Assembly (NCBI RefSeq): GCF_037975245.1
Contig: NC_092564.1
Coordinates: 11,990,484-12,054,483, forward strand
Reading direction: 5' to 3'
Length of the DNA stretch: 64,000 nucleotides
Origin: Apostichopus japonicus
Lineage: Eukaryota > Echinodermata > Holothuroidea > Aspidochirotida > Stichopodidae
The notes under the pieces are model-generated. The model did no database searches. It saw only the letters and a program-made list of their open reading frames with translations, and was not told where the DNA came from. Position 1 is the stretch's first letter. Each line of letters begins with the position of its first letter. This document shows positions 1 through 11,608 of this stretch, one piece after another. A program made the position numbers and the translations under genes.

Positions 1-464
1 TCTATATTGGTTGTCCATAGATGATTTTTTTTTGCAACATTATGGGTATGTTTTGAAGTGAGTTTATTCACGAGAAATATGAATTTTCAAATTTTGAACA
101 AATAATGGGCTTAAAACCTTCAAAAGTGGACTGTCGGGTATTGTGGGCCGCGACGTAGAATCACCTACAAAAGCAATGATCCACAGGACATGCGATGAGG
201 TCGAACATGATGTGTGACTGGTGACAATTTTCAAAAAGGTTATGGATGGGGAAAAAAAGCTAATGGGAAATACTTGGTTCTCAGGCAAAAAGTGTACATC
301 TGGGTGGTCATTTTCAAGCCCGAAAAGTGCCATTTCCGGTGATCTGGGGGGGGGGGGGTATCAAAACCAGAAATTTTCTTGTACGCTGCGCGCCAACTGA
401 TGGTGGCGCTCCGCTAAGATAGTAATACGCGCCCCCGGTTTAGAAAATCCTGGATACGCCCCTG
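1..464 (+). mobile_element. hAT-like non-autonomous element, left end outside window
   Basis: The stretch matches 29322-29749 as a direct repeat over about 430 bp, including the shared words ATTTTCAAGCCCGA, AGTGCCATTTCC and GGCGCTCCGCT. It ends in TCCTGGATACGCCCCTG, the inverse complement of the CAGGGGCGTAGCCAGG type of terminus seen at other elements in this window. The left terminus and left target duplication lie before base 1, so the target duplication cannot be tested. No transposase frame is visible. The hAT assignment rests on terminus shape and on the 8-bp duplications of its relatives. Confidence 0.6.
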
Positions 465-2057
465 ACTACTGATGGAAGCAAGTATAGGGCGTCTTGCGAA
501 GCGCTGCAAGGGACTACCTATAGAGAGCCTCGCCGCTAGGTTTGGATTTGTTGTTGTTGAAATATTACAAGGCTTGTGGGCTTCGTTAGTATCATACTTT
601 CGGCCCTTGAAGAACGTTGGTACAATATGATAGAGGATAGCGGGAATGCAGGATTACTTCTGTAATAAAATTCCTGCTGATATGTTAAAGACCACTTAAC
701 GGCAATTGCGACATCCTATCATCCCAGCTAGCCTGACGTTGAGAAATAACCGTTTAACATCAGAGGCCAAATTTACCAAAGAGGCTGGACTACCAACAGT
801 AAAGCACCGACAGGGTATTTAACAGACTATAGGAATCAAAATAAGGGCCAACAGGAAACAACATAAATTTATGGCGTCTAAAAAAAATATGTTTGCAATT
901 TCTCATTGATGTGACACGTTTTCAATTTGCAATGACAAACGTACCACAGGCTTTGCGCATTACGCCAACGCGCCTTTTCCGGAGGGCAGCTGAAGACGAA
1001 TCGAAATGATGGCGCTATTTACATATTGATTTAAGAGTCGTGTCTTTATACTGCTCTGACTGTTATCAAAAAGTTTATAACTGACATGCACATTATTGAC
1101 TGCACTATTGTTCTGTTGTTTTTACGTGAAAAGAACATTTTGGTAGAGATATATAAAACAATGAATTAACATAAACGCAACAAGTATCTTGATATAACTG
1201 TGTTTAATTGTTAACAACAAATCAAATTGATAAAATCTTGCTTACAATTATCCATGATATAAGTTCTACTATAAGATTTGGTTTTTTCAACGTCGTAATT
1301 GAAGCGCCTGTTGAAGTAAAGAAACAAAGTAGTCAGCCAGATTCTCATGATATGCTCATTGCTCAACATTACACATAATATGATAGTAAAAGTAGGCCTA
1401 GGCTATTAAAGTAGGCCTATATAGTGATAAGTTATAGGCTCTTCAAATAATTCAGCTGCAACACATACCAAACCTTAAAAAAACTAAATTAATGATGGTT
1501 AACACATCATTAATTGGTACAGAAAAAGATACCGACTAAACACGTTATTGCTCGACTAGCTTGTTTGATAGCACCTTTATATAAACAATGATACACTCTA
1601 CACAGAGTGTATCATTCAACAATGAATGTTCCTTCAGAAACTTAGTTACCCACACCCCCCCCCTCCCCAAAACTTCTCTCTGCCATGCCTGCTACCACCC
1701 CTCCCCTCCATGAGCCACGTATTAATCTTGACAGTTATACAAAAACGAAACTTGTTCGAAATGGTATGAAAATTATTATTAAATCTTAATTGGTATACTT
1801 TGGCACTTGTTCAAGCATTCATTAGTACTGAAGCCCCAACCAGCCTGCCCTCTGCACTTAAGACACTGTTGCAAAATCGGTAATGATTTTAAGAGCGGAG
1901 GAAATCTAAACAGATCATTGTGATCAGGAAGATAAAGCCTGGGCACTGAAACCAACCGAAGGTGTTCAAGTTGATCGATAACTGATACACGTACGTCGTC
2001 TCCATATATTGAGACTGTTATCATTCATCATGCATGACGGTGATACTGTATTAAATG
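465..2057. other. no gene recognised
   Basis: AT-rich anonymous sequence. The only structure noted is the perfect hairpin at 1587-1616 and a C-rich tract near 1650-1710. Short open frames here have no recognisable motif. Confidence 0.5.
1587..1616. repeat. perfect 13-bp inverted repeat (hairpin)
   Basis: AATGATACACTCT (1587-1599) and AGAGTGTATCATT (1604-1616) are exact inverse complements around a 4-base loop, ACAC. No promoter or transcript evidence is visible. It may be a miniature palindrome or a transcribed hairpin. Confidence 0.7.
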
Positions 2058-2065
2058 TCTAGTGC

Positions 2066-2433
2066 CAGTGGCGTAGGAAGGTACTTTTGAGTGGGGGGGC
2101 TGAAGACTGATGGCCGGCCTGGGGGAGGGGTCTAAGGGGAGGGGGTGTCCCCCTCCCCTTTGGAATTTTTTTGCATTTCCAAGTAGCCTCAGATGCAATT
2201 TGGTGCAATATAGCACACTTCAACACCCACTCCATTTTGTAAACTTAATTTTGTATTTTCACCAGGCCTTAGATGCAATTTGGTGCTCCAAATGAGATTT
2301 TTTTTCTCATTTGGAAATGAAAAAGGGGTTTTCTGACTTGCGAAGCGGGGGGGGGCGGAATGATACTTCCGCCCCTCCACATTTTTCACTGGGGGGCTGG
2401 CGCCCCCAGCCCCCCCCGGTTCCTACGCCCTTG
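2066..2433 (+). mobile_element. hAT-like MITE, 368 bp, exact 8-bp TSD
   Basis: The element starts CAGTGGCGTAGGAAGG and ends CCTACGCCCTTG, imperfect terminal inverted repeats of the CAGxGGCGTAGG type. The flanks TCTAGTGC (2058-2065 and 2434-2441) are identical, the 8-bp duplication expected of hAT transposition. It is about 90 percent alike, by eye and in inverse orientation, to 22260-22629. The interior has G-rich and C-rich blocks and an ATTTTGTAAAC segment but no transposase, so it must have been moved in trans. Short frames within it are artefacts. Confidence 0.9.
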
Positions 2434-2441
2434 TCTAGTGC

Positions 2442-5400
2442 AATATGCACGATTCCCTTTAAACAGAATTATATAGCGACATCTATCTCAACCAAAAGGC
2501 AGGCGAAGAAGTGATCCATAGTTGCCCCCCCCCCCTCCCCCTCAATTAAGTGAGATTGGGAATGTACGAAACACCTACCGGAATACAGTAGCCGACCAGT
2601 TGACGTGAACATATATACATATTAGTGACAATAAACGTAGAAAAAATAATTAACGCAATCCCCCCCACCCCTTCATCATCACCCCACCCATCCCATCATG
2701 TCGAGAGAGTCATATCCGTGTCTTTCAAGGCTTATAGACATTGCTGGTAACAAGTCGGGCTTCAGAACCGATCCTATAGTTCCACTGTCTTCGGTTTGTG
2801 TGTGTTCCCTTTGTATGTGCTTTGGTACGACAAGGAAGTTCCTGGTAGCTCCATGATACGATGACCATGAAAGCACAAACTAAACAGAAATTCTAAAAAA
2901 TAGTCAATGTTCTTGAGGTATTTCACACGATCACTGGAATCCAACTCACCAAACACGTCATAATTGCCATGGTTAAATTACACCTTTTTTTCTATCGAAA
3001 TAGAGTGTTGAGTCATTGCTGAACCGAGCAGCAATAATAGTCAAATCATTGTTGCATGGATTGAATCTCTTGAGAAATCCGTTATTCCACGTTCACTTTA
3101 CCAGTATATGCATGCAATACACGTATTCAACTGACGTTTATTACATATACATACGCCTGCATTCATGCAATTATATATAACATCCAGCAGTAGCCTGTTT
3201 GCCAACCACCTTTGACGTCAAGACGTGACTTATATTAGCATTTTCTTTCATTAGTCGACATCACTCTCGGACACCACGGACGATTTAATCCATGATACTA
3301 CGTCATTGTACAAATATCCATACACAGTCGCTTATATAGTCTTTCGTTCACACAAGTAATATTTCAACTGTCAAATTGTATTCTCTAAAGGTGAATATCT
3401 TATGCAAAAATATAAAGATGAGACGCAAATTGTGATCAAAACAATATAATTACAATTTTGAAAAGATTCACCAGTTGGCGAATCCAGAAGCGTTTGTATT
3501 TACATTAAAAAATAGAAATTAATAACATTGAGTACATTAAATGTACTGAAGAGCGCAAAAATACATGGCTGTATTTTAAGATTTCTGGGTAAAAACGTTT
3601 CTTAGGTATGTCAAATTGCAGATATACTTGTAGTTTTAATACGCGTCACTAAGTTGTTTGCTGTCATATATTGCTATAAGCTTACTCTTTGCAGCCAAAC
3701 AACTGAGGCAAAAAGAGATATTTAAGTTATAAAAATGAATGCCTTGTTAAGGCCCAACAGCTCTAAGAAATGTCTATTTTGTTGGAATTAGCCAATATAC
3801 CGGTACCAAAATTGATCGTAATTAAAATAACAAGTATGACGTCACCATATTCCGTCGTAAGTATGGAACCAATGCAGCTAGTACAGAAGCTGCCGGGGTT
3901 GGCTCGTAAACGTCGTTTGTATATACCGATGGTGCAGGGGTCAAAGGTTATCAGTATACCTTTACTGCCATTAACATTTAATGTTCATGGACGTCTTCAA
4001 GTTTTAAAGCAGTATTTCGCTATACATACAACCCTATAAAAAGATTTACTTCAAAATCGAGATTGAAGAAAATTATAAGAAAAGAGAGAGGCTTTTGAAG
4101 AATGTCTACCATGATGACATCACAGACCAGTGCAGCTATATATATACTGTAGTCCATACTTTCTAGAGTAACGGAATTTTTCCCTTTTCAAAATAGGTTA
4201 CATTTATGTTTCTTTCAAATGTTACAACGGTCTACCGCCGGAATATTTACGGCAGAACATAATAATAGTGTAGATTATACCTCCAGGCAGCTCAAAATTA
4301 TACATAGAGGTATATATCGTGACAAGAACTAGACTAACCCCAAACCGATCCTTTGACGTGCAAAATGAACAAGCTATTATTCTCTCTCCTCTTACAAAAG
4401 ATTGTACTGCGGATAAGCAATGTGCACGTAGTCATTCATGTAGGCTTGTTGCCATAGTAACAATATTTATTCAACGGATTCATTCGGGGCTAAACCATTT
4501 CTTAGTGAATAGCATTAAGCGCTTAAAGGCAAGTACAATCATACCACACCTACTTATCGGTTCCTGCATTACAGTCAATGGTAACTTCGCAAGTTTATAT
4601 CTTACGTACAAACAGACGGACATAAAAGTTGATCGGTTACCAACCTTTAACCTCAACATGTTTATGGTACCTATTCCATTGTTACCAAGGGACTCGTGAT
4701 AAAATGACGTAACATCGTTTCCTGATACAGCGTGACATGTATACCAGACTGTCGGTAATCTCGACAGTTCCAAGTGACATACCCTATTGACGGGTGGATT
4801 CAAAAGGAACTTACTTCTAATACGAAGACCCGCCCCACCGCTCCCACCCCCCCCCCTTCTTTGACATGTATGCCAGTCCTGTCGCCTCGAATGAATTATT
4901 CAGGAATGGCAAGATTTTAAGTCAACGAGTTGGAATTTTCCGCGTGGTAGAAAGGCGTAGTAAACAACACAGCTGATACTCTACGTTACTCCATGTACAT
5001 AATACTGACGTCACTGTTGAAACTCCCTTCACCACTGAATGGATACATCGTGCTTCCCAGTACTCTATCGGGTTCACTGTTAAAACATGCATGCATCTCT
5101 ACGTCACTCCATATATACGTAATAATGACTGCAACTGAGAATACGCTTCGGTTAACCTTGGACGCTACCTCGACACTATATCCGGAGAGGGTGGAGTACC
5201 AACTGACATATGCCGCTTGGGTAAATGGGGCGACAGGAACATTTTAGTCCAGGCGCCTATATATAACGATGTAAGGGCACCGTTTGTACACCGCTGTACA
5301 TGGCCCTGTGCAGTGTACTTTAGAGCTTAATATGATCTGAATTCCATTGAAGATTTACTAAAATTGTGTTTCCACTTTGCAATAAAAAGAATTTAAAAAA

Positions 5401-7120
5401 CGTTTTGCAATCTTTCCATGACCTTTACAGATGAAAATTGCATCTTGCATTATTTTAAAGGCACAATCGTTTCAATGACAGCAACAAGACTTCCGTCATG
5501 GAAAAAAAGCTAATTTGATTGAATCAACTATGTCACATAATGCACATGTCATGTATGTAAAGGAACGAAAACAAGTTACTAAATTATATTTTCGATATAT
5601 ACATAACTTATTAAAAAAAAGTTTAAAGAATACGTGAACTATAATGTTGTTTACAAAGAAAACGAATATGCTACCTGGATATTATATTTCCCATATCATT
5701 GATGAGGCAAGAAAATTGACAATTTTAACTTGATTTAATATATGTTTCACATAATCTACTTGTTTATTATTCCTGTAAAGGTATATTCCGGTGGCATTAG
5801 TTAATTAATGAAATAAATTTAACATAATTTGATGCACAGAGCCTGCATCTTCACGTCATGCAAAACAACCCCATCCTTAGAGCATTTGGTATGGCGGAGA
5901 TATGAATTTTTCAAAATTTTTGATTTGTTGGCCGGTGAAACTGATATCACACAGGTTATGACTAATATATTGATATGGGGTTTGTAATTATGCCACCAAC
6001 CTGTATGCATGCCACCGGAATATTCCTATAATAGTGAAACTTAGGTAATTTCCCCAAAAAAGTTAACATATTGCCGTTTCTGCGATTGCGTGAACAGAAA
6101 GATACATTGTATAGAACAAGCTTATTATATCTTAAATGTTCAGTTCAGTTCGGATGATTTCCATGCACTTGTGTGTAAGATTACATGAATGATAAAAAGT
6201 ATACATACATACATACAAAAATAAAAGTGGAAGGGAGCTGAAGAAGCCAGCTGCCCTTCACAGAATTTGGTAGTAAAAGAATAAGCAACGGCAACACAAA
6301 AAGTTAACACATGATTGCACGAGAATTATTTTAACCAAAAAAAGGGGGGGGGAGAAGGGGAAGTGAATTTCTCGTTTATACTATAGATTGAAATTAAATC
6401 TCTCACATGGACTGTTTTTGGAATTACTAAAATTATCTGACTACACTGAAATGCCAGTTGTTTGGCAATTCTCTTTACTATTTTACAAATCTGATCCCAA
6501 CTAACATACTCTTTCGGTATACGGTAGAGATATTGACATAGTCAATGTCAATATTGAACGCTGTATGCAATGCAATTTATATATGGGTGGTTAAACAAGC
6601 CTGATTGATAAACCGTGTCGAGTCTACATGATATAATAGTATAAGGAAGTATATAAAGCCTACATTAAAAACTACATTCATATCTTTCTGCATGCACAGA
6701 GGTTAATGCGAACGACATAAAACCAACCATCGCCTTTAGCTTTACATAGCATTGACTGAGACACGCTGCTATGAACAATTTTGGCGCCGTTTTGTCTGTG
6801 AGCTATCATTTTGTAGATCGGTGAATATCATAGTGCCACTATAGGATATCTTCAACTAGAGAGGGGGGAGATGGGGCAGAGGGGGAGGGCGGGGGGGTAG
6901 GGGAGTTGTTCATGACTATTATATCTTTCACGTATATTACTCATAAAGGTTGTGGTTGCAGCTCATTTATGTATACATTCCATTAGTCTGAATGTCTTGG
7001 TTTTTTTTTGCAGATCTTGATACTGTTCGAAATTAACATTATGCACTTTATTAATTTCATCCATGTCAGCAACTTTGTGTTACCACCATTTATGAAGTTA
7101 ATTACGGTAATGATTATGAT
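2442..7120. other. no gene recognised (4.7 kb)
   Basis: Mostly AT-rich anonymous sequence with short poly-C tracts (near 2523, 2660, 4845) and a G-rich tract near 6865-6900. Open frames occur on both strands at 2679-2956 and 4319-4803, but none shows a motif, convincing splice sites or a family I recognise. A 10-bp perfect hairpin (ATATTGACAT / ATGTCAATAT) lies at 6530-6554. If the minus-strand gene described below ends near 7.1 kb, this is intergenic. Confidence 0.4.
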
Positions 7121-7126
7121 TTTATT
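7121..7126 (-). promoter_or_regulatory. candidate polyadenylation signal AATAAA
   Basis: TTTATT on the plus strand reads AATAAA on the minus strand, about 245 bp downstream of the stop at 7372-7374. A second AATAAA lies at 7047-7052. The motif is common by chance in AT-rich DNA, so the assignment depends on position only. Confidence 0.35.
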
Positions 7127-7371
7127 AAATTATAATGGGTATTGATTCATATATGTAGCACCTATATATGCCACCTCATCCATCCCTAACCCCATCCCCA
7201 CCCCACCTCAAAAACACATATATACACACTTGAAAACTTTGGCCCGTTTGCCGAAGCTGTTGCCAAAGGCCTATATAGTCAAAGGTTTAGGCTCACGTAA
7301 CCGTACAGGGATCAAAGAAGACCCAATCCCTTCATTTGCATTCTTCATTGTCTTGGTAACTAAATATCGTC

Positions 7372-7486
7372 TCAAATGACTTTCGGTGTTTCGGTTGTCT
7401 TGCTGGCATCCTTAACACTGCTCTGTCGGCAGCTCAGGACGTTCCCGTCAGAATCTATGCAGAAGATTTTACGTCGTTCTTTTCGT
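7372..7486 (-). CDS. terminal exon: cytoplasmic tail of single-pass membrane protein
   Basis: Read on the minus strand, a pyrimidine-rich tract ending AACTTTTGCAG gives a strong acceptor just before 7486. The exon contributes one base, A, to a split codon and then 37 codons to TGA at 7372-7374. The peptide begins RKERRK, has IFCIDSDGNVLSC in the middle and ends TTETPKVI. It needs a preceding exon ending with two bases of a codon, exactly how exon 17370-17445 ends; the joined codon AG+A gives Arg. The result is a transmembrane helix followed at once by RRKERRK, a classical stop-transfer signal, then a Ser/Thr-rich tail. I do not recognise the family. A 45-codon plus-strand frame (7376-7513) covers the same bases and is probably its shadow. 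Confidence 0.65.
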
Positions 7487-8824
7487 CTGCAAAAGTTAGA
7501 AATTATAGGATAAAAATGCAAAATTAGTGTATTGTCAATACATGACTTCGATCAAACCGCAAAATATAACCTATATTTAACATCCACCTATAATATGCTG
7601 GCGATTAAGGAAGCACACCATACTACTGTATTCATTCTAAAGTATCGTCACCAACTCTGTCGTCTATAACAGAGAACACACCCGAGTAATCCCCCCCCCC
7701 TCCCACCCTGTATGAAGGGCTATTGTTCGGATTCCACGGAACGCTACAAGTATTCTGCGCAGCGTGCGATATTCTGGCAGGATACACAATTCAAAACGTC
7801 TGAGAAAAAGTCTTTAGAAAAAGTTGAAACAGTTGGCTTACGATTGACTTGAATAACCTGTCACCTCGTAAACTATATACACTGTGGATGTTTGCATATG
7901 ATGATTATGTGGCCCATGATACCCGCATTTTCTGAATCGAAAATCATCATGCCAAGTTAAGTGCATGCAAATGCATATGGAAATAATGCACGATTTATGA
8001 ATATGCAGCGATATGAGTGAGTTATGAAACGTTTAAATGGAAATTGTTAGTAGGCCTATATAGGTGATAAACTTGCCCATGTTTCAAAGAACCAAGTAAT
8101 ATCATATGTTTTTACGACTAAGATACGAGCTTTTGAATAGCGTTTGGTGTTTACATGAGTTCGTTGAATAATGCAGTTCACCGTGTCGTGCGCCGGAATT
8201 TAAGAAGCTTTGTGAAAAGAAATAGCAGTTAGTACACAGCATACTGTTAGTGGAATGATGAGAAAGTTCAAGATTGTTGAATTTGATTTAGTATATATTT
8301 AACTAACACCTATGACAGGAGTTTTCAATAGACAATGTACAAACGGCCATATTCGGTCCGCGAAAGAGTTCAATTCGGCCATCGAAACAACTCAACTCGG
8401 ATATCCAGCTACCCGGGTACCCTTATTAGACCTAATAGGTTTGAAACACCCTACCGGCCTTCCTTGAACATTGCGCAAATCTAGGTATTATGGAATTTTG
8501 AGTCTTATCTGGTCTTTGCTCCAACCAATATGTTTCTCTGGCCCTTGTAGAATATAAATTGAGAACCATTGGCCTCACGATGACTTGTTTCTTCGTAGTT
8601 ATGTGAAATCAATTATATATCATGGTATTTGACATGTTGTTTATCATGAAACGGTTTTCATCCCATGTATGCTTATATTAGCGTAATTTGAAATGCATGG
8701 AAGCCTCCCAGCATGCACCAGTGTGCCAGCCCTCATCCATCTCAAACATACAATGCTGTTGTCTTTTTACAGTCTACGTCCATTCCATTCGATTAAGGAA
8801 AGACATCACAAGGACAATATATAT

Positions 8825-8859
<35 letters not shown>

Positions 8860-9661
8860 AATATATATATATATATCACCCCCACTCCCACCCCACCCCC
8901 ACATCACACTTTCTTGGGCAACTCCGGTGGTTTAAGGAAAATAATGAAGCAGGATATGGTTAACACCACGACATCTTTGAAACACAGCTCAATTTATTTC
9001 TTTATATGCGCATGCCCATTGAGGGTATAACCAGCGGGAATGATAAACTTATACACTATCGAGTTTACTGTTAACCATTTACCTACACACACAAAAACAG
9101 CGAGTAAGACTTGCGTAGAAACTGCTCAGCAGTTAGAGAGAGAGAGAGAAAGATTAATGAAAGATGGAATACTGACTGTCAAAAATGGGCAAAAGATGGA
9201 TTTGAAAAAAAAAACTCATGAGAGAATTGAAGGTGTTATCATTTCAGGTGCTGTCTAGAAGGTGAGCAATTGGCTTTTTTGTTCTATATATAACCTATTG
9301 TAATAATGTCCATTATTAGGATAGAAATGTTATCATGAGGCATGAGAAATGTCCTCTTGGGTGATATTATTTATGATATTATCCGTCGTCTCCTATCGGA
9401 TGATTTACCAACAAACAAAAAAACATAAAAATTGATCCTTTAATTGTAGACGTAGAAGGCTAGTTTGGTCACTTTTAGGTGGTACAGATAGAGATGACTG
9501 CAGCCTAGTTCGGAAGTGGGCGAGATCAGTGGCAACAGATTAAGAACACAGCAGCTGCTATAGATGCATCATAGAGCGAGAATGTAGTAGTGGTGTGGCC
9601 ACAGGTACAGTAAGTAAATAAATATCGATATGAATGTGATAAACTATGCGTAAACGTTCCT
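7487..9661. other. intron sequence with AT microsatellite
   Basis: No exon recognised on either strand. An interrupted AT repeat, (AT)n with ATAA steps, occupies about 8818-8874 and is followed by a CCCCAC-rich stretch. A short GA run lies near 9138-9150. If the minus-strand gene model is right, this is part of its 9.9-kb intron. Confidence 0.45.
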
Positions 9662-9674
9662 TTGACACGATGGT

Positions 9675-9867
9675 ACTCTTTAAGAAAAGTCCCCCAGGAA
9701 GAAACCTGGGCACGAAAAACCAAACAACCGACTGATCCGCTCTCAACCCCAGTCCCCTTGCATCGAGACTGTGACTGTGTGCTCATCGTCAGGTGTGTAT
9801 CACGATTCCCCTTGAAGGGCAACAGATACTATACATGATCATAGCCAAAAGGCCGAGAAGCGATTTT
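9675..9867 (-). mobile_element. U2-snRNA-derived SINE copy 1, 13-bp TSD
   Basis: On the minus strand the copy begins ATCGCTTCTCGGCCTTTTGG followed by CTATGATCATGTATAGTATC, matching about the first 45 bases of U2 snRNA with few changes, including the AGUAUC part of the branch-site-pairing region. The rest is not U2: CCCCTTCAAGGGG forms a hairpin, followed by a body ending in GGTTTTTCG and a CCCAGG/CCTGGG hairpin that recalls an Sm site plus terminal stem. TTGACACGATGGT flanks it exactly at 9662-9674 and 9868-9880, the mark of LINE-type target-primed insertion. A second copy with the same non-U2 body is at 11418-11600, so this is a dispersed family and not a single pseudogene. Confidence 0.8.
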
Positions 9868-9880
9868 TTGACACGATGGT

Positions 9881-11263
9881 TAAGTTCATGAGCTGTTGCT
9901 GAATACACAATGTTATGGCTGTGTTATTTATATGTTTTTATCCACAAGACTCTGAGACACAAGTACGAGGACTTGAGCAAGTATAAAAGTAACATAGTGA
10001 CGAGGAAGTTTACTTGTACAAGTTTTGTTTTCTTAATCATTGATTAGCAGGCTATTTGATCAAATAAATGATGAATGATTTGGAAAAGATGTAAGATCGT
10101 CTGGTATTAACAACAGTATAAGAAATGCCTAGCTGTAGAGAGATGCTAAGAGATGCTTATGCTTCTTAGAGAGATGCTAAGAGATGCTGTTTTAGAGAGA
10201 TGTTTAAAAGATGCTGGAATGTGAGGAGATGAATCTTCCATTTAACATTATGTTCGCGCTGATGGACACGTATGTCATCAAACGCTCGATAGCTATAGAC
10301 AAACTGGCAAGGCTACCAGGCAGGCATGCCAGACTAGATCTTTTCAAAACTTCTCCACACCAAGAATCTCTCTTATTCGATTCAATGACGATCTTGGAAT
10401 TTCTGACACCTTTAAAGGTCATCACTTTATTGTCCGCAAATAATACATATAATAGAAAGTAAGCAAATGGTCATACATGATGAAGTTTCAACAAGCATTT
10501 GACTGCTACTCTAAACGTAGTTATCAACTCTGATACATTGAATTATCTACTTTAACACTAAGGAGTGTATGTGGAACGAAAAGTAGAAGCAGAAAAACAG
10601 ACAGGAAACTACTTTTGGCATTTTCTAAAACAATTTCTAGCGTGCTAAAATTTGGAGCCATGGCATGAGTGTATACTGACGACTTTAGATTTACTTGTCT
10701 AGACTTGTCTATTGATGACACTCAGATAGCGTTAATGTAGTCTGTGAATGGTTAAGCTATGTGACGTTTGATACATTCATTGTAATTCGGGTAAGGGGGT
10801 GGAGGTGGTTGGGTATAGGACGCCATTTTAGACGCTCTTCTAATCTGTATAAAGGCCTATAACCAGGATAAAAAGTAAAATGTAAACAAATAATATAATT
10901 TGAAGACTATAATTACCTAATTAATTATAAATAGTTTGAATAAAATCGTTTAGATATCATCCAATTGTTGTCATATTGTTTGATTCACTAATTCCTAATT
11001 TGAGAATGTCTACATTAGTGACGTCAGACAAATCACATTCAATAGTTGAACCGTCTTCCGTCAGAATTGTGTTTGGCTTTCAAACTATACGCATTGTATG
11101 TAAAAAATACACACAATAAATGTGTCTGCAGTCTGCAGTGTATTGATTTGATAGACCGTATAGTAGAGCAGATAACTTCGAGCAAGAAATAGAGAGAGAG
11201 AGAAAGAGAGAGGCAGAACGGGGACATGTGATGGCAGGATAGATTTTAGTGTTCGCTATAAAT
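9881..11263. other. intron sequence, no exon recognised
   Basis: Contains a small tandem run of AGAGATGCTA-like units at about 10136-10212 and a G-rich tract near 10795. The overlapping frames at 10204-10462 on both strands have no motif and no good splice sites. Confidence 0.4.
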
Positions 11264-11269
11264 ACTTAC

Positions 11270-11292
11270 TTTTATCGGTGGAGCGATACCTC
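11270..11292 (-). CDS. candidate 23-nt microexon of the membrane-protein gene
   Basis: On the minus strand ATCATTATCCCTGTAG is followed by 23 bases and then GTAAGTAT, a good acceptor and a near-perfect donor. It lies in the large intron between 17370 and 7486. The phase at its 5' side fits the transmembrane exon: AG+G gives Arg, then RYRSTDK. Including it shifts the last exon into another frame, which closes after about nine codons (predicted tail RRYRSTDKNEKNDVKSSA). It would therefore be an alternative exon swapping a ~38-residue tail for an 18-residue one. It may equally be a chance pair of splice-like sites. Confidence 0.3.
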
Positions 11293-11417
11293 CTACAGGG
11301 ATAATGATAAAAAGATTGATTCGTTAACATCATAGTAAATTTCACGGTGGCCATTAAAGGCTACCATAGGGAAATCCCATCGCGCTCACAAATGCGTCAT
11401 GAGAGTACTGATCGCTA

Positions 11418-11600
11418 CTTTTTGGAGAAAAGTCACAAAAGACAGAACTTGGAGACGAAAAACCGAACCATTGATCCGCTCTCACCTTATTTCCCTTGAA
11501 TCGAGACTGTGGGTATGTGATCATCGTCAGCTGGTGTGTATCATGGTTCCTCTACAAGGGGAACATAAATACTAAAACATGATCTTAGTCAAAAGGCCGA
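11418..11600 (-). mobile_element. U2-snRNA-derived SINE copy 2, 5'-truncated
   Basis: In the same orientation as copy 1 it reads TCGGCCTTTTGACTAAGATC at its 5' end, so only the first few U2 bases are lost. It then has the same non-U2 body with the words GATACACACC, GACGATGA, CACAGTCTCGAT and GAGAGCGGATCA. GATCGCTA occurs at 11410-11417 and 11601-11608 as a probable target duplication. Divergence from copy 1 is roughly 20-25 percent by eye, so the two insertions are old or come from different source copies. Confidence 0.75.
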
Positions 11601-11608
11601 GATCGCTA

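Noticed and set aside
4003-4020. TTAAAGCAGTATTTCGC, like the terminus of the TTAA element at 61344
   Set aside because: No inverse partner was found within reach and the adjacent sequence does not match the family.
4319-4803. Overlapping 126- and 107-codon frames on opposite strands
   Set aside because: No motif, no splice or start evidence, and mirrored openness suggests composition effects.
9662-9880. Functional U2 snRNA gene
   Set aside because: Only the first ~45 bases match U2; the rest is unrelated, and a 13-bp target duplication marks it as a retroinsert.
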